From NCBI RefSeq assembly GCF_003933735.1, contig NZ_RSED01000006.1, positions 62,001-126,000 of the forward strand: a DNA stretch of 64,000 bases. Reading direction: 5' to 3'. Positions within the stretch are counted from its first letter, which is position 1; each line of letters opens with the position of its first letter. A model generated the notes under the pieces. The model did not search any database, was not told where the DNA came from, and saw nothing but the letters and a program-made list of their open reading frames with translations. Made by a program: the position numbers and the translations under genes. This DNA comes from Aquabacterium soli. Its GTDB lineage: Bacteria > Pseudomonadota > Gammaproteobacteria > Burkholderiales > Burkholderiaceae_C. Below are positions 8,943 through 17,560 of the stretch, in pieces.

Positions 8943-10007
8943 TCAGGTCGTCGTCTTGAAGCGGCGGTGCAGCATCCACAAGAAGGCCGGCGCGCCCAGC
9001 AGGCCCGTCAGCACGCCCAGCGGCAGATCGCCTGGCGCAAAGGCGGTGCGCGCCGCGGTGTCGGCCAGCAGCACCAGCACCGCCCCCACGGCCGCTGACG
9101 CCGGCAGCACGACACGGTGGTCGGGCCCGGCCAGCAGGCGAACAGCGTGCGGGGCCAGCAGGCCGATGAAGCCCACGATGCCGGTGAGTGCCGTGACCGC
9201 CCCCACCGCCAGGGCCACCAGCACCACGCAGCGTTGTTGCACCGCGGTGACCGGCACGCCCATCAGGCGCGCCTGCGCCTCGCCCAGTGCCAGCGCATTC
9301 AAGGCCCTGGCCTGCGAAGGCGCCACGCACAGCACGGCGGCCACCACCACGGCGCAGGCCAGCGTGGTGGGCCATTGGCTTCCCCCCAGGCTGCCCAGCA
9401 GCCAGAAGGTGAGCGTGCGCAGCTGGATGTCACTGGCCAGGTGCGACAGCAGGCCCAGGCCGGCGCCGGCCAGCGCATTGATGGCCACGCCCACGAGCAG
9501 CAGCAGCGGCGTGTGCACCAGGCCATTGGCACGAGACAGATACCACACCACCCCGGTGACCAGCAGCCCCCCCACGAAGGCCAGGGCGATCACGGGCCAG
9601 AAGCCCAGCACCTGCGGCAGGTAGGGTGCCATCACGATGGCCACACCAGCGCCCAAGGCTGCACCACTGCTGACCCCGATCAGGCCTGGATCGGCCAGGG
9701 GGTTGCGGAACAAGCCCTGCACCAAGGCCCCGGACACGCCCAGCGCTGCACCGGCGAGCACGGCCATCACCAGGCGCGGCGCGCGAATGTGCCAGAACAC
9801 CTCGGCGCCTTGCGATGCAGGGCCGGCCCACAGGTCGGCCAAGGTCACGGAATAGGCGCCTTGCGTCGCCCCCAGCACCAGGGCCAGCAACAAGGCTGCA
9901 GCCACGCTGAGCACCAGCGCCACAGGCGACCAACGACCATCAGGCAGGCGCCATACCAGCCAGGGTGCGGCCTGCGCCTGTGTCGCCTTGAGGGTGCTCA
10001 CGGTCAT
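8943..10007 (-). CDS. hmuU: haem ABC transporter permease HmuU
   Basis: A 354-residue inner-membrane permease of the FecCD/BtuC type with about ten membrane helices. The conserved block RAPRLVMAVLAGAALGVSGA and the following GLFRNPLADPGLIGVSSGA are the family hallmark. The C-terminal part carries GFIGLLAPHAVRLLAGPDHR, the loop that contacts the ATPase. The ATG at 10007 overlaps the hmuT stop as ATGA. It forms the membrane channel that accepts haem from HmuT in the periplasm. Confidence 0.94.
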   Translation of the reverse strand: MTVSTLKATQAQAAPWLVWRLPDGRWSPVALVLSVAAALLLALVLGATQGAYSVTLADLWAGPASQGAEVFWHIRAPRLVMAVLAGAALGVSGALVQGLFRNPLADPGLIGVSSGAALGAGVAIVMAPYLPQVLGFWPVIALAFVGGLLVTGVVWYLSRANGLVHTPLLLLVGVAINALAGAGLGLLSHLASDIQLRTLTFWLLGSLGGSQWPTTLACAVVVAAVLCVAPSQARALNALALGEAQARLMGVPVTAVQQRCVVLVALAVGAVTALTGIVGFIGLLAPHAVRLLAGPDHRVVLPASAAVGAVLVLLADTAARTAFAPGDLPLGVLTGLLGAPAFLWMLHRRFKTTT

Positions 10008-10873
10008 GCCAGGCGCTGCCGCAGGTCGTCGAGCGTCTGGGGCAGGCGGGGGCCGAAGCCCAGCAAGGCCATGGCGTCCAGGGCCACGACGCGCTGTTGG
10101 CGCCCCGCGGGCGTGAAGGCCAATCCAGGGAACTGCCAGAAGCGCTGCAGGCCACCACTGGCGTCCACGGAATCCTGCGTGGTCAGGATGATGTCGGGGG
10201 CTGCCTGGGCCACGGCCTCGGCCGTGAGGGCCTGGTAGCCACTGCCGCCCGACAGCACGTTGCGCGCCCCGGCGAAGGTCATCATGGCGTGCGCCGCGGT
10301 GTCGGTGCCCGCGCCCTGCGGGCGGCCACCGTGGGCCATCACGAACAGCACCTTACGTTCCGCATGGCCCTGGCTGCGGCGTTGCTGATCGGCCTGCGCC
10401 ACCTTGCGCAGCGCGGCTTGCCACTGCGTTTGCAGATCGGCCTCCAGCGCCTTGCCGGCCTCGACCCGCCCACTGGCCTGGGCCACCACACGCACCTTGG
10501 CACGCAATTCTTCAAAGCTGTGGTCGGCCTGCACCAAATGCAGGGCCAGGCCGGCGCCCTTGAGCTGGTCCAGCACGCGGGCCGGGCCTGCCTCGTTCGT
10601 GGCCAGCAGCGCGGTGGGCCGCAGCGCCAGCACGCCTTCGGCCGAGAGCTGGCGCATGTAGCCCACCTTGGGCGTCTGCAAGGCGGCGGCCGGATAGGTG
10701 CTGGTGGTGTCGGTGCCCACAAGCAGGCTTTCCGCGCCGAGGCGGTAGACCACCTCGGTCATGCCGCCACTGAGGCTGACGAGACGAGGCGCACTTCCTT
10801 GTGCGCGCACCAGGGCCGCATGGCCCAGTGCCACCGAGGCGGCAGCGCCTTGCAACAGCAGACGGCGCTTCAT
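10004..10873 (-). CDS. hmuT: periplasmic haem-binding protein HmuT
   Basis: A 289-residue class III (TroA-like) binding protein. The N-terminus MKRRLLLQGAAASVALGHAA is a signal peptide, with likely cleavage at VRAQ; the double Arg start could also be read by Tat. The mature part begins RLVSLSGGMTEVVYRLGAE, typical of haemin-binding HmuT/ShuT, and has a conserved Tyr at GYMRQLS that may be a haem ligand. It overlaps both neighbours as ATGA (hmuS stop/hmuT start and hmuT stop/hmuU start), so the genes are tightly coupled. Confidence 0.92.
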   Translation of the reverse strand: MKRRLLLQGAAASVALGHAALVRAQGSAPRLVSLSGGMTEVVYRLGAESLLVGTDTTSTYPAAALQTPKVGYMRQLSAEGVLALRPTALLATNEAGPARVLDQLKGAGLALHLVQADHSFEELRAKVRVVAQASGRVEAGKALEADLQTQWQAALRKVAQADQQRRSQGHAERKVLFVMAHGGRPQGAGTDTAAHAMMTFAGARNVLSGGSGYQALTAEAVAQAAPDIILTTQDSVDASGGLQRFWQFPGLAFTPAGRQQRVVALDAMALLGFGPRLPQTLDDLRQRLA

Positions 10874-11976
10874 GCGGCCACCTCCAGTGCAGCAGCATCG
10901 GCCTGCATCAACCCATGGGCCAGTGCGCGCCAGGCAGGCAGCTCGGGCTTGCCAGGTTTGCGCTCGCCGAAGAACATGGCGATCAACTGGCCCTGGGCAT
11001 CGAACAACTCGACCGAGGTGACCACACCATCCGCGGTCGGCTTGCTGACCAGCCAGCTCTCGGCCACCTGGTCAGCACGCAGGTGCAGGTTGAAGCCCTC
11101 GTCGAGCACATTGAGCCAGGGGCCCATGGTCTCGATGCGGTGCACCGCACCGGTGTGGATCTGCAGGCAGCCGGCGTTGCCAGCGAAGACCATGATGGGC
11201 AGGCCCCCGCGCGATGCGCGATGCAGCAACCACTCCACCGCCACCAGTGGTGTGCGGCGGGTGTGCCGCCCCTCCATCAAACGAAAGCTCTGCGCACGGC
11301 CCACCTGGTGGGTCTTGAGCAGGCTGAAGAACTCATGCGTGTCCTTCATGGACGACCAGGCCTGGTCCAGGGAGGCCGCATCGATGTCGGCATCGGGCCG
11401 ATCGGCCGGCGGCTGGTACTGGCCCGGCTTGAAGAGGGGGCGCGCCTCAGGCCGCGCATGGCGCTGCACCAGTTGTTCCAGCGCCTGCAGGTCGGACTGT
11501 GGCCGCGCATGCACCTTGTGCACAGCCTGGCCGTGCACATCGAAGAACTGCAGGCTGTGCTGCTCGCCCTTGGCCGTGCGCTCGACCACATGCATGCCCA
11601 CATGCCAATGCATCAGGAACAGGCGCAGGTCGATTTCCGCGCCCAGCGCCAGCCCCACCGGCCCTTGCGCGCTGACGTTGCGGTACACCCCGATCTTTTC
11701 GTGCACCACGCTCTCATTGCGGGTCAGGGCCATCACAGGGCCTACCGCCTCCAGGCCCTGCAGCAGGGCGATCCAGTCGCCCTCGAGCACCGTGGCGCTG
11801 TAGAGGCTGTCGGCCTCTTGCGCCGGGTGCATGTGGCTGGCGGCGTGCGCCGCGAGGGCCTCTCCCTCGCTGATGCCGAGTTTGCCCGCGGCATCGCGGG
11901 CACGCAGGCCCTGTTGGCGCAAAGCGGCGAACTGCTGGCGCACGTGCGCTTGCGGGGCGGTGTTCAAAGCAGACAT
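10870..11976 (-). CDS. hmuS: haemin-degrading/trafficking factor HmuS
   Basis: A 368-residue cytoplasmic protein of the HemS/ChuX-like duplicated fold that receives imported haem and either passes it on or helps break it open. The two halves are visible: the N-terminal GVYRNVSAQGPVGLALGAEIDLRLF segment and the C-terminal IETMGPWLNVLDEGFNLHLR segment. The latter matches the repeat IGxMGPWLNVLDxxFNLHL of the family. ATG 11976 follows AGGAG at a good distance; the frame is open further upstream into the HemP-like gene without a better start. It is second in the operon. Confidence 0.92.
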   Translation of the reverse strand: MSALNTAPQAHVRQQFAALRQQGLRARDAAGKLGISEGEALAAHAASHMHPAQEADSLYSATVLEGDWIALLQGLEAVGPVMALTRNESVVHEKIGVYRNVSAQGPVGLALGAEIDLRLFLMHWHVGMHVVERTAKGEQHSLQFFDVHGQAVHKVHARPQSDLQALEQLVQRHARPEARPLFKPGQYQPPADRPDADIDAASLDQAWSSMKDTHEFFSLLKTHQVGRAQSFRLMEGRHTRRTPLVAVEWLLHRASRGGLPIMVFAGNAGCLQIHTGAVHRIETMGPWLNVLDEGFNLHLRADQVAESWLVSKPTADGVVTSVELFDAQGQLIAMFFGERKPGKPELPAWRALAHGLMQADAAALEVAA

Positions 11977-11995
11977 CGGTGGGCTCCTGGGCTGA

Positions 11996-12211
11996 TCAGG
12001 CTGTGCGATGCCCCGTGTCGGCGGCCGACACCGAGGCTGGGAAATCCACCACGAAGCGGTACTGCTTGCCGCAGTCCAGGATGACCTCCTTCTGCCCCCG
12101 CTTGAGCAGGCGGACATCCACCCGGATGGTCCCGAACCCGTCGTGCGCCAGGATGTCATCGAGCAGTTCGTTCAGCTGCGATTTCAGGGCGGGGAGGGAA
12201 CGGTTTTCCAC
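11996..12211 (-). CDS. HemP-like small protein, first gene of the haem operon
   Basis: A 71-residue cytoplasmic protein. The segment VRLLKRGQKEVILDCGKQYR aligns without gaps to the LLxGxxEVxIxHxGxxYRLR core of haemin uptake protein HemP, though the usual C-terminal GKLILTK is missing. It is longer than classical HemP at its N-terminus (helical LPALKSQLNELLDDILAH). I chose GTG 12211 because AAGGAAG lies 4-5 nt upstream; a TTG at 12274 would begin beside the Fur box, close to where the promoter predicts transcription to start. It could instead be a distinct small family that replaces hemP at this place. Confidence 0.65.
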   Translation of the reverse strand: MENRSLPALKSQLNELLDDILAHDGFGTIRVDVRLLKRGQKEVILDCGKQYRFVVDFPASVSAADTGHRTA

Positions 12212-12278
12212 AATGCTTCCTTCTGGGGCGTCGCGGGCCGTTAGGGCTCGCTTCGTGATGACAGACAGGCGCAATGTT

Positions 12279-12317
12279 AATGGGAATTATTCTCATTCAT
12301 CAAGAGGCCCTTGTCAA
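12279..12317 (-). promoter_or_regulatory. Fur-controlled promoter of the haem operon
   Basis: A perfect -35 TTGACA (12312-12317 on the - strand) is followed after 17 bp by GAGAAT (12289-12294). The 19-bp Fur box aatgggaattattctcatt at 12279-12297 covers the -10, so iron-loaded Fur would exclude polymerase. Confidence 0.85.
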
Positions 12318-12349
12318 AAAGGCGTCTTGGAGGAAAACAGGACAGCGCT

Positions 12350-14050
12350 TTAGAGGTCGTCGCGGCTGTCGTCGCGCATGGTCTGGCGCCAGCGCGTCAC
12401 GCGTGAATCCAGCACCGACAGCTCGATCACCTCGGAGGAGGTGGGCTGCGTGAAGCGCTTGCGCGCCGCGTCCACACGGTCGATGGCGCCCTGCAGATCG
12501 CCGGTGGCCGCACTGGCCTCCGCTTCGGCACGCACGGCGCGCAAGGGCTGGTTCAAACGCAACCAGGCCGAGCTGAGGTAGGTCCAGGCCGCAGCATCCT
12601 CGGGCTGGTTGCTCAGGTGGGGTTGCAGGGCGTTGACCACCTCCTGCAGCGCCCCGGGTTCAGCGCGGGAATCGGGCAGGCTGAGCGTGGTACGAGCCAA
12701 AGCCATGATTTCGGGACGGCCGCGTGACTGCAGGCCCGATGACGGGTTGGCCAGTGCCTGCTGCAAGGTGGCCTGGGCCTGCGCGGCCCGGCCCGTCTCC
12801 ACACCGGCATCCACTTCGGCCAGCGTGAGCAGGCGGCGGGCCTCGGCCTGGATGGACCGGGGCAAGGCTTCGGCCTCCTTGCGCGCCTGCGCCAGGGTGC
12901 GTTCGACCTCACCGCGGTCACGCAACCGGGTGGCCGCCAGCAGGGCCATGTACTGCCGCGCCAGGCGCTCCACGGGCGTCGCGCTGTCCGGCAAGACAGG
13001 GGGGCGCACCAGCGGCTGCAGCGAGATGCTGCGGGTGTCCATCAGCACGCGGGCGCGCGCGGCCATCAGCCCATGGCGCATCTGCAGCAGGGTCTGGGCA
13101 TCGTCGGCCTGGGGCGCGATCGCGGCGTTCCAGGCCTGCGACCCCATGCGGGCACGGGCCTCGCCGATGCGCTCGGTGGTCAGCGGGTGGCTGCGCAGAT
13201 AGGGGTAGCTGCCGTCGTCGTTCAGGCGCGAGGCCTGCTGCAGTTGCTCGAACATCTGCGCCATGCCCCCGGGGGAATAGCCCGCATCCGTGAGCACGCC
13301 GAACCCGACACGGTCGGCTTCGCGCTCCATGTCGCGCGAAAAATTGAGCTGCCCCTGGATGGCCATGCCCTGACCGCCCATGATCATGGCCTGTGCGGCC
13401 TGGGGCGCCCGGCTGGCCGCCAGCACACCCAGGATCATGCTGGCCAGGCCCACCCAGGAGGTCTGCTTGGACTGGCTGATCATGCGCGCGATGTGCCGCT
13501 GCGTGACATGCGACATTTCGTGCGCCAGCACCGAGGCCAGCTCATCGGGCGTGCGCGTCATGGACAGCAGGCCCAGGTGCACGCCGATGTAGCCGCCGGG
13601 CAGTGCGAAGGCGTTGACGCTGCGCTCGCGCACCAGGAAGGGCCGCCAGGCATAGACGCCTTCCAGATCAGGGCCGATCTCGCCGCGGTGGCGGGCAGCC
13701 GCCAGCAGCGAAGTCCATACCGAGGCGATGTACTCCAGCACCAGCGGGTCGTCGATGATGTCCGGATCGCGCAGGATGGACCGCATGATGCGGTCGCCCA
13801 GACGGCGCTCGGCCGCCGGGCTGAGCGATTGCGAACTGACGTCGCCCAGGCTTGGCAGCAGGTTGCTGTCCACGCTGGACTGGCGTGATACCGCGCTGAC
13901 GGGCGCGGTATGCGCCAGGGCCGAGGGCGGCACCGCCAGCGGCATGACGAGCAAGCCCATGCCCACGATGCTCGCCAGATGCTGGGAACGGCAACGACGC
14001 CCGTGCAAGGCGGAAGGGTGGGCAGGGCGCAGTCGGTTCGAAATACTCAT
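12350..14050 (-). CDS. bepA: BepA-like M48 zinc metalloprotease with TPR domain
   Basis: A 566-residue periplasmic protease/chaperone of the BepA (YfgC) type, which in E. coli checks outer-membrane LptD and BAM assembly. Zinc motif HEMSH is at 177-181 ([12 protein letters not shown]), with the third ligand Glu in [10 protein letters not shown]. The N-terminus has a signal peptide ending near ALAHT. The C-terminal half from about residue 340 is Ala/Arg-rich and helical, as expected for TPRs. Length exceeds E. coli BepA (about 487). It is divergent from moaC with about 155 bp between. Confidence 0.88.
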   Translation of the reverse strand: MSISNRLRPAHPSALHGRRCRSQHLASIVGMGLLVMPLAVPPSALAHTAPVSAVSRQSSVDSNLLPSLGDVSSQSLSPAAERRLGDRIMRSILRDPDIIDDPLVLEYIASVWTSLLAAARHRGEIGPDLEGVYAWRPFLVRERSVNAFALPGGYIGVHLGLLSMTRTPDELASVLAHEMSHVTQRHIARMISQSKQTSWVGLASMILGVLAASRAPQAAQAMIMGGQGMAIQGQLNFSRDMEREADRVGFGVLTDAGYSPGGMAQMFEQLQQASRLNDDGSYPYLRSHPLTTERIGEARARMGSQAWNAAIAPQADDAQTLLQMRHGLMAARARVLMDTRSISLQPLVRPPVLPDSATPVERLARQYMALLAATRLRDRGEVERTLAQARKEAEALPRSIQAEARRLLTLAEVDAGVETGRAAQAQATLQQALANPSSGLQSRGRPEIMALARTTLSLPDSRAEPGALQEVVNALQPHLSNQPEDAAAWTYLSSAWLRLNQPLRAVRAEAEASAATGDLQGAIDRVDAARKRFTQPTSSEVIELSVLDSRVTRWRQTMRDDSRDDL

Positions 14051-14206
14051 CGGGCCAAGGGCGTGGTAAGCCTCTCAGTATGCGCTGATTGGAAGCCGCA
14101 AGCCCTGTTTTGGTTCCACAATGAGCACGGTATGGTGGGCTTTTACATCCGGACAAGCCAGCCCCGGCCGCCCCACCCAAAAACCGACCGCTGGATGATC
14201 GATCGC

Positions 14207-14707
14207 ATGTCTTCCCTCACCCACTTCGATGACCAGGGCCAGGCCCACATGGTGGATGTCTCGGCCAAGCCGGCCACCTTGCGCGTGGCCGTGGCCCAGG
14301 GCTGCATTCGCATGTCGCCCGACACACTGCGCACCATCGTGCAGGGCATGGCCGGCAAAGGCGATGTGCTCGGTGTGGCCCGCATCGCGGCCATCCAGGG
14401 TGCCAAGCGCACGGCCGACCTGATCCCCCTGTGCCATCCCCTGCCCCTGAGCAAGGTCGCGGTCGAACTCGAATGCCTGGACACGCTGCCCGGCGTTGTC
14501 TGTCGTGTGACCGCGCAGACCGTCGGCCCGACCGGCGTGGAAATGGAGGCCCTGACCGCCGTGCAGGTGGGCTTGCTGACGATCTATGACATGTGCAAGG
14601 CCATGGACCGCGGCATGACGATCACCGACGTGGGCCTGCTGGAAAAGCGCGGTGGGCGCAGTGGCCACTGGCAGCGCGAGGCTGACACGGCGCCGCCTCG
14701 GCCCTGA
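14207..14707 (+). CDS. moaC: cyclic pyranopterin monophosphate synthase MoaC
   Basis: A 166-residue molybdenum cofactor enzyme that converts 3',8-cH2GTP, the MoaA product, to cyclic pyranopterin monophosphate. Family motifs are intact: [15 protein letters not shown] at the N-terminus, [26 protein letters not shown] and [13 protein letters not shown] 14207 gives the standard start MSSLTHF; ATG 14195 is four codons upstream. No other moa gene is in the window, so it stands alone between the BepA-like gene and the PglL-like ligase. Confidence 0.95.
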   Translation: MSSLTHFDDQGQAHMVDVSAKPATLRVAVAQGCIRMSPDTLRTIVQGMAGKGDVLGVARIAAIQGAKRTADLIPLCHPLPLSKVAVELECLDTLPGVVCRVTAQTVGPTGVEMEALTAVQVGLLTIYDMCKAMDRGMTITDVGLLEKRGGRSGHWQREADTAPPRP

Positions 14708-14734
14708 ACGCGGGCCAAGGCGCGCTTTGGGGAT

Positions 14735-16549
14735 CTAGCGCGGCAGCACCTGGCGCCAGGTGTAGCGCCCCGTGGGCAGATCGCACTGGAAAGGCCGCCC
14801 GGCCGAGTTCTTCAGGACCTCGGGCTTGCGGCAGACCGCCAGGAACTGCTGCCCCATCGGGTTGTTGAACTCCTTGAGGCGCTGCACCACGTAGCGGGCC
14901 TGGTCCACGCGCCCGTTCTCGGCCAGTGAACGCGCGTACGCGATCATCAACCGCGAATCGACCAGGTTGTGTAGCGTGCGCCGGAAGGCTTGCGGCGGCC
15001 GTGAGGGCTCGCCCTCGTCCGGGCCTGTGGCATCGGCGTAGTCGGCCTGGTAGCCGAACCACAGGCGCTTCTGCCCATGCTGGATCCGCTCCTCCAGCGG
15101 ACCGGCCCCCGCCCGCGGCGCGTAGATGTTGGCGGCCCACTGGTAATCGATGGCAGCCCAGCTCGCACCCACCACCAGCAACGCGGCCAGCGCCACATGC
15201 AGCCATGCAGTCGGAGGGGATTCATCGTGCCTGGCAGAAGCCGGCACGACGGGCTCGGCCTGCACACGGGCACGCGCCGCCAGCCCTAGGCCCCACACGA
15301 AGGCCGTGGGCAGCAGGAAGTAGCTGTACCACAGCGGGTATTCGAGCAGGCTGTGCAGTCCCGCCATGCTGACGATGGTGGCCGCAGCGGGCACCACAGC
15401 ATCGGTGTTCTCGCGAGCGGGCCACCACAATGCCCACAAGCCCCAGGCACTCAAGGCCGTCAGCAGCAGGGCCATGGGCACGCCCAGCTCCACCGCCCAC
15501 TGCAGCAGCACGTTGTGGGTGTGGTCGAAGAAGGCCACGGGCCGCTGCGGAAATTCAGAAAAAGTCCAGGCCAGGTTGAACTCTCCCCACCCCACGCCTG
15601 TCCAGGGGTTCTGCTGGATCAGTGCCAGCGTGTTGGCCCAGATCTTGAACCTGGAGCTGGAGATGTCGCTGCCGTCATGCAGGCGCGACTCACCGGCGAA
15701 GACATGGCCCTCACCGGCATGGGACCACCACGACATGCCCAGCCACCACGCGCCATAGACCAGGGGCGCGGCCAGCAGTAGCCACCGCAGTGATCGTGGC
15801 AATCCTTTGTCACGCCAGCCCCACAGCATCAGCAGCACCATGGCCAGCATGCCGGTGCGCGAGGCCGTCCACACGATGGCGCCGATGCACAGCACCACCA
15901 TGATCTGCGCCGCTTCCATGGGCCAGCGCCCGCGCCGCCCCAGCCACGCGGCGCCACAGGCCGACCAGAACAGCAAGGTGCTGAAGTGATTGGGCTGGCG
16001 CAGGTTGCCCACGGCACGGCCGGGCGTGGTGGGCTCGGCAATGAACATCCCGTCGGCCAGCTGCGGCACGAACACCTGGATCACGGCCAGCACCACTCCG
16101 ACCACGCCGGCCCAGGCAAGGCCCGCGCAGACCAGGTCCATCAGCTCGGCCACCTCGATGCGGTGCGCCGCGCGCCAGGCAGTCCACATCACCAGCCAGG
16201 CCGACAAGGCCAGGCCTGCGGCCATGAGGCCCATGCCCAAGGGCAGGCCCGTGGACCATACGGAGCCCAGAGCCGAGCCAGCACAAAGCCACAGCACCAC
16301 GGACAGCCCTTGCACCGGCCCTCGCGCTTTCATCCTGGATTCATCGCCATGCCCGATCCACCAGGCCAGCGCGGTCATCCACAGCCCCCAGCCGAACACG
16401 CCCAGGGCCTGGTTGTAGAACGTGATGGAGGGCGGATCACTTTCGGCCAACAGCGTGGGCACCAGCAAGGCCACCAACGCCAGCGGGAAACCCAGCAGGC
16501 GAATGCCAGACATGGACGAGGGCTGGGAGGTCGACGGGTTCGCGGTCAT
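14735..16549 (-). CDS. PglL/Wzy-type O-oligosaccharyltransferase or O-antigen ligase
   Basis: A polytopic inner-membrane protein of about 604 residues with 11-12 hydrophobic segments. The block RAVGNLRQPNHFSTLLFW and the periplasmic loop motif HTHNVLLQWAVELG, followed by HSLLEYPLWYSYFLLP, are typical of the PglL/PilO branch, which moves lipid-linked glycans onto pilins or other proteins. A soluble C-terminal tail of about 130 residues matches the layout of that branch. ATG 16549 is chosen (AGGA 11 nt upstream); ATG 16558 is close. No pilin or glycan genes lie beside it, so the acceptor cannot be told, and an O-antigen ligase role remains possible. Confidence 0.82.
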   Translation of the reverse strand: MTANPSTSQPSSMSGIRLLGFPLALVALLVPTLLAESDPPSITFYNQALGVFGWGLWMTALAWWIGHGDESRMKARGPVQGLSVVLWLCAGSALGSVWSTGLPLGMGLMAAGLALSAWLVMWTAWRAAHRIEVAELMDLVCAGLAWAGVVGVVLAVIQVFVPQLADGMFIAEPTTPGRAVGNLRQPNHFSTLLFWSACGAAWLGRRGRWPMEAAQIMVVLCIGAIVWTASRTGMLAMVLLMLWGWRDKGLPRSLRWLLLAAPLVYGAWWLGMSWWSHAGEGHVFAGESRLHDGSDISSSRFKIWANTLALIQQNPWTGVGWGEFNLAWTFSEFPQRPVAFFDHTHNVLLQWAVELGVPMALLLTALSAWGLWALWWPARENTDAVVPAAATIVSMAGLHSLLEYPLWYSYFLLPTAFVWGLGLAARARVQAEPVVPASARHDESPPTAWLHVALAALLVVGASWAAIDYQWAANIYAPRAGAGPLEERIQHGQKRLWFGYQADYADATGPDEGEPSRPPQAFRRTLHNLVDSRLMIAYARSLAENGRVDQARYVVQRLKEFNNPMGQQFLAVCRKPEVLKNSAGRPFQCDLPTGRYTWRQVLPR

Positions 16550-16709
16550 GGCGCGCATTGTCCTGCATGCGAGGGCTGCCTCCGGGTTGATCCCAAGACG
16601 GAAGGCCTGCATGCCGGGCTGGAAACACCATTTACCCCGAGTTCAAGGGGCGGGACTGTCCCTGAGGCACGATGCTGTTTCGTAACCGGACGCGACAGAA
16701 TGACCCTGT

Positions 16710-17444
16710 ATGACCACTGCCTTGCCTCCATCACCCGCCGCCCCCCGCGCCAAAAGCACGCGAGGCGCCGCCGGTGAGCGCGCCACACGCGACAACATCA
16801 TTCGCGCCGCGCTGACCCTTTTTGCCAAGCATGGCATCGATGGCGTGTCGCTCCGGCAGATCGTGGCGGCCGCCGGCCAGTCCAACCCGTCGGCAGTGCA
16901 CTACCACTTCCAGAGCAAGGATGGCCTGCTCAGTGCCGTCGTCGACCACGTCAACGAGCAACTTCAGCCGCTGCAGCGCCAGGCCATGGACGCCCTGTTC
17001 GCCGCACAGGCGCAGGGCGGGCTGACCGTGCGTGAGCTGGTTTCCACCGCCATCATGCCCTTCGTCACGTTGTACGCCTCGTCCTACGAAGGGCGCATGG
17101 CCATCCGCTTCCTGTCTCGCCTGACCTGGCAGCGCGACGTGGTAGGTCAGAGCCGCCTGTTCGACAGCGCCTGGAGCTACTGGCGCGATGTGGTCGTGGT
17201 GCTGCATGCCCTGATGCCGCAGCAGTCCATCGACGTGCTGATGCACCGCGGCGTGCTGGTGGGCTGCACCTTGCTGCACGGGCTGGCCGACATGAGCATC
17301 CTCAGCCGACAAACCTCTTTCGGTCTGTCCGACATGTTCAAGGAACATCCCCTGGTGCTGCTCGATCACCTGTGCGATTTCGTGACAGGAGGCTTGGTCG
17401 CGCCCACCAGCGCGCCCGCTTTCCCCAGGGTCCAGGCAGCCTGA
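16710..17444 (+). CDS. TetR family transcriptional regulator
   Basis: A 244-residue regulator. Residues about 25-72 form a TetR helix-turn-helix (RDNIIRAALTLFAKHGIDGV, SLRQIVAAAGQSNPSAVHYHF). The remainder is a helical ligand domain with no recognised ligand motif. It lies 116 bp upstream of the alpha-2-macroglobulin gene on the same strand and 160 bp from the divergent ligase gene, so either could be its target. No clear palindrome was seen nearby. Confidence 0.88.
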   Translation: MTTALPPSPAAPRAKSTRGAAGERATRDNIIRAALTLFAKHGIDGVSLRQIVAAAGQSNPSAVHYHFQSKDGLLSAVVDHVNEQLQPLQRQAMDALFAAQAQGGLTVRELVSTAIMPFVTLYASSYEGRMAIRFLSRLTWQRDVVGQSRLFDSAWSYWRDVVVVLHALMPQQSIDVLMHRGVLVGCTLLHGLADMSILSRQTSFGLSDMFKEHPLVLLDHLCDFVTGGLVAPTSAPAFPRVQAA

Positions 17445-17560
17445 TCCTCGCTGCGCCCACACTCACTGCCTCGCTCGCGGGCGCCCCTTTTCGTTTGCTC
17501 CTACACTGACACCCGCCCACGCACAGGGCAGGTCTGAGTCACACACGGGAGACAAACCGC

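Noticed and set aside
8143..9375. An N-terminally extended form of HmuV.
   Set aside because: The extra 150 residues overlap hmuU in another frame and look like shadow sequence; the family start is at 8925.
12209..12274. TTG 12274 as the start of the HemP-like gene.
   Set aside because: The codon lies beside the Fur box, right at the transcription start predicted from the promoter, and lacks a ribosome-binding site, while GTG 12211 has AAGGAAG upstream.
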